A DNA stretch of 14,707 bases, taken from assembly GCA_022600255.1 (NCBI GenBank), contig JAHZKU010000020.1, positions 1 to 14,707 on the forward strand. Reading direction: 5' to 3'. Under the pieces are notes generated by a model. That model saw nothing but the letters and a program-made list of their open reading frames with translations, was not told the origin of the DNA and ran no database searches. Made by a program: the position numbers and the translations under genes. Origin of the DNA: Actinomycetes bacterium (GTDB lineage Bacteria > Actinomycetota > Actinomycetes > S36-B12 > GCA-2699445). Positions within the stretch are counted from its first letter, which is position 1; each line of letters opens with the position of its first letter. Below are positions 14,126 to 14,707 of the stretch, one piece after another.

Positions 14126-14707
14126 GTGATTTCTCGAAGAGCACCGCGTCGTAGTTTGACGATTACTTTGGCAGCGTTGTTAGCCATTCCCGCCGCCAGC
14201 CTTACAGCGACTGGTGCTGCCGAGGCCTCCGCGCCAGACCCCAACGCTTCGGTCGGGAGCATCAGTTCGCCCCCGCAGAGCCGAGTCTCGGCTAGTGCTC
14301 GTTGGGGGAACAAACCTCGCACCGTCACCAATCCTGTCGTGCCAGAACAGTGCGGGACCAATATCACGTTGGTGCTGGACGCATCCGGATCCATCGGCGG
14401 TAACAACAACAACGTTCGGAATGCTGCCCGGTCCTTCCTTGATTCCCTAAAAGATACCGGTTCGCAGGGTCGGGTCTTGGACTTCGCAACTGGGGTACGG
14501 CAAACCGCCCCAATGAGCTTGATCACCGGCTCCTCATTGAGCGGTGGCGGCGTCCATGACGACGCATTGGATGCTTACTACAAAAACGGCCAAAAAGGTG
14601 TTCCAATCACCGGGAAAACTTGGCACTACCGGGGCAACGGCAACCCCACCTCAACTGGTCGGTATACCGGACCTTTCAACGCCTCCTCGAACAACGAAAG
14701 GCAATAC
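14126..14707 (+). CDS. Secreted von Willebrand factor A-domain protein, N-terminal part (runs off the right edge)
   Basis: 194 codons are visible and the frame is open at the window end. Residues 1-35 are a signal peptide: a basic RRAPRR start, a hydrophobic stretch LTITLAALLAIPAASL, and Ala-rich cleavage sites near 32-36. A Ser/Pro-rich linker (36-75) follows, then a vWA domain opening at TLVLDASGSIGG, where DASGS (85-89) is the DxSxS metal-ion-dependent adhesion site (MIDAS). The next helix, VRNAARSFLDSL, and the strand RVLDFA also fit. Exported vWA proteins in actinobacteria are often adhesins or pilin-type surface proteins with metal-dependent ligand binding; the C-terminus that would show sortase or Cna-type repeats is missing. 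Start: GTG 14126, supported by the signal peptide and TAATGT 6 nt upstream. Asn/Gly-rich segments after residue 150 could be an insertion within the domain. Confidence 0.88.
   Translation, partial: MISRRAPRRSLTITLAALLAIPAASLTATGAAEASAPDPNASVGSISSPPQSRVSASARWGNKPRTVTNPVVPEQCGTNITLVLDASGSIGGNNNNVRNAARSFLDSLKDTGSQGRVLDFATGVRQTAPMSLITGSSLSGGGVHDDALDAYYKNGQKGVPITGKTWHYRGNGNPTSTGRYTGPFNASSNNERQY

Noticed and set aside
13872..14144. Minus-strand 90-codon frame in the gap before the vWA gene
   Set aside because: The unusual mix of Trp, Cys and Pro clusters, the lack of a ribosome site and the overlap with the vWA promoter argue against coding.

Overview
The window looks like a chromosomal segment of a mid-to-high-GC actinobacterium. 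Reasons: many GTG starts, an actinobacterial-type purine cluster (purB-purC, purS-purQ, purL), a membrane-anchored alpha/beta-hydrolase of a family best known from mycobacteria and relatives, and several genes whose start codon lies 6-7 nt after a TANNNT promoter element, as in leaderless mRNAs. I cannot assign a genus. No rRNA, tRNA, insertion sequence, phage gene or CRISPR array was seen; most of the window is ordinary core genome.

Layout. 1-492 (-) is the N-terminal part of a GAF-domain protein that runs off the left edge. 644-2740 (+) is a large protein with an N-terminal multi-pass membrane region and a C-terminal serine-hydrolase domain. 2803-3240 (+) is a small coiled-coil protein of unknown function whose stop codon overlaps that of the convergent pgm gene (3237-4898, -). 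Next, all on the minus strand, come purL (5106-7403), purQ (7553-8230), purS (8227-8490), a CaCA-type cation/Ca2+ antiporter (8688-9917), purC (10100-10990) and purB (10987-12411). Divergent from purB is a FUSC-like membrane protein (12620-13702, +). A roughly 420-base stretch with only tiny ORFs follows, then the start of a secreted von Willebrand factor A (vWA) protein (14126 to the window end, +).

How the genes work together. PurS, PurQ and PurL form the multi-subunit FGAM synthase. PurC and PurB perform the SAICAR synthetase and adenylosuccinate lyase steps. Genes are read purB>purC, then antiporter, then purS>purQ, then purL. purB/purC and purS/purQ overlap by 4 nt (ATGA and GTGA), which suggests translational coupling. 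The antiporter has no evident role in purine synthesis and appears to have its own promoter. pgm links glycolytic and storage sugars through glucose-1-phosphate.

The most interesting sequence-level pattern is promoter architecture. Six genes (coiled-coil gene, purL, purS, antiporter, purB, vWA gene) have a -10-like hexamer placed so that transcription would start at or within one base of the start codon. GAF, pgm, purC and the FUSC gene instead have Shine-Dalgarno sequences. This pattern also resolves several start-codon choices. I did not find a convincing undescribed multi-gene system; the best unknowns are the hydrolase/coiled-coil pair and the small-ORF region upstream of the vWA gene.
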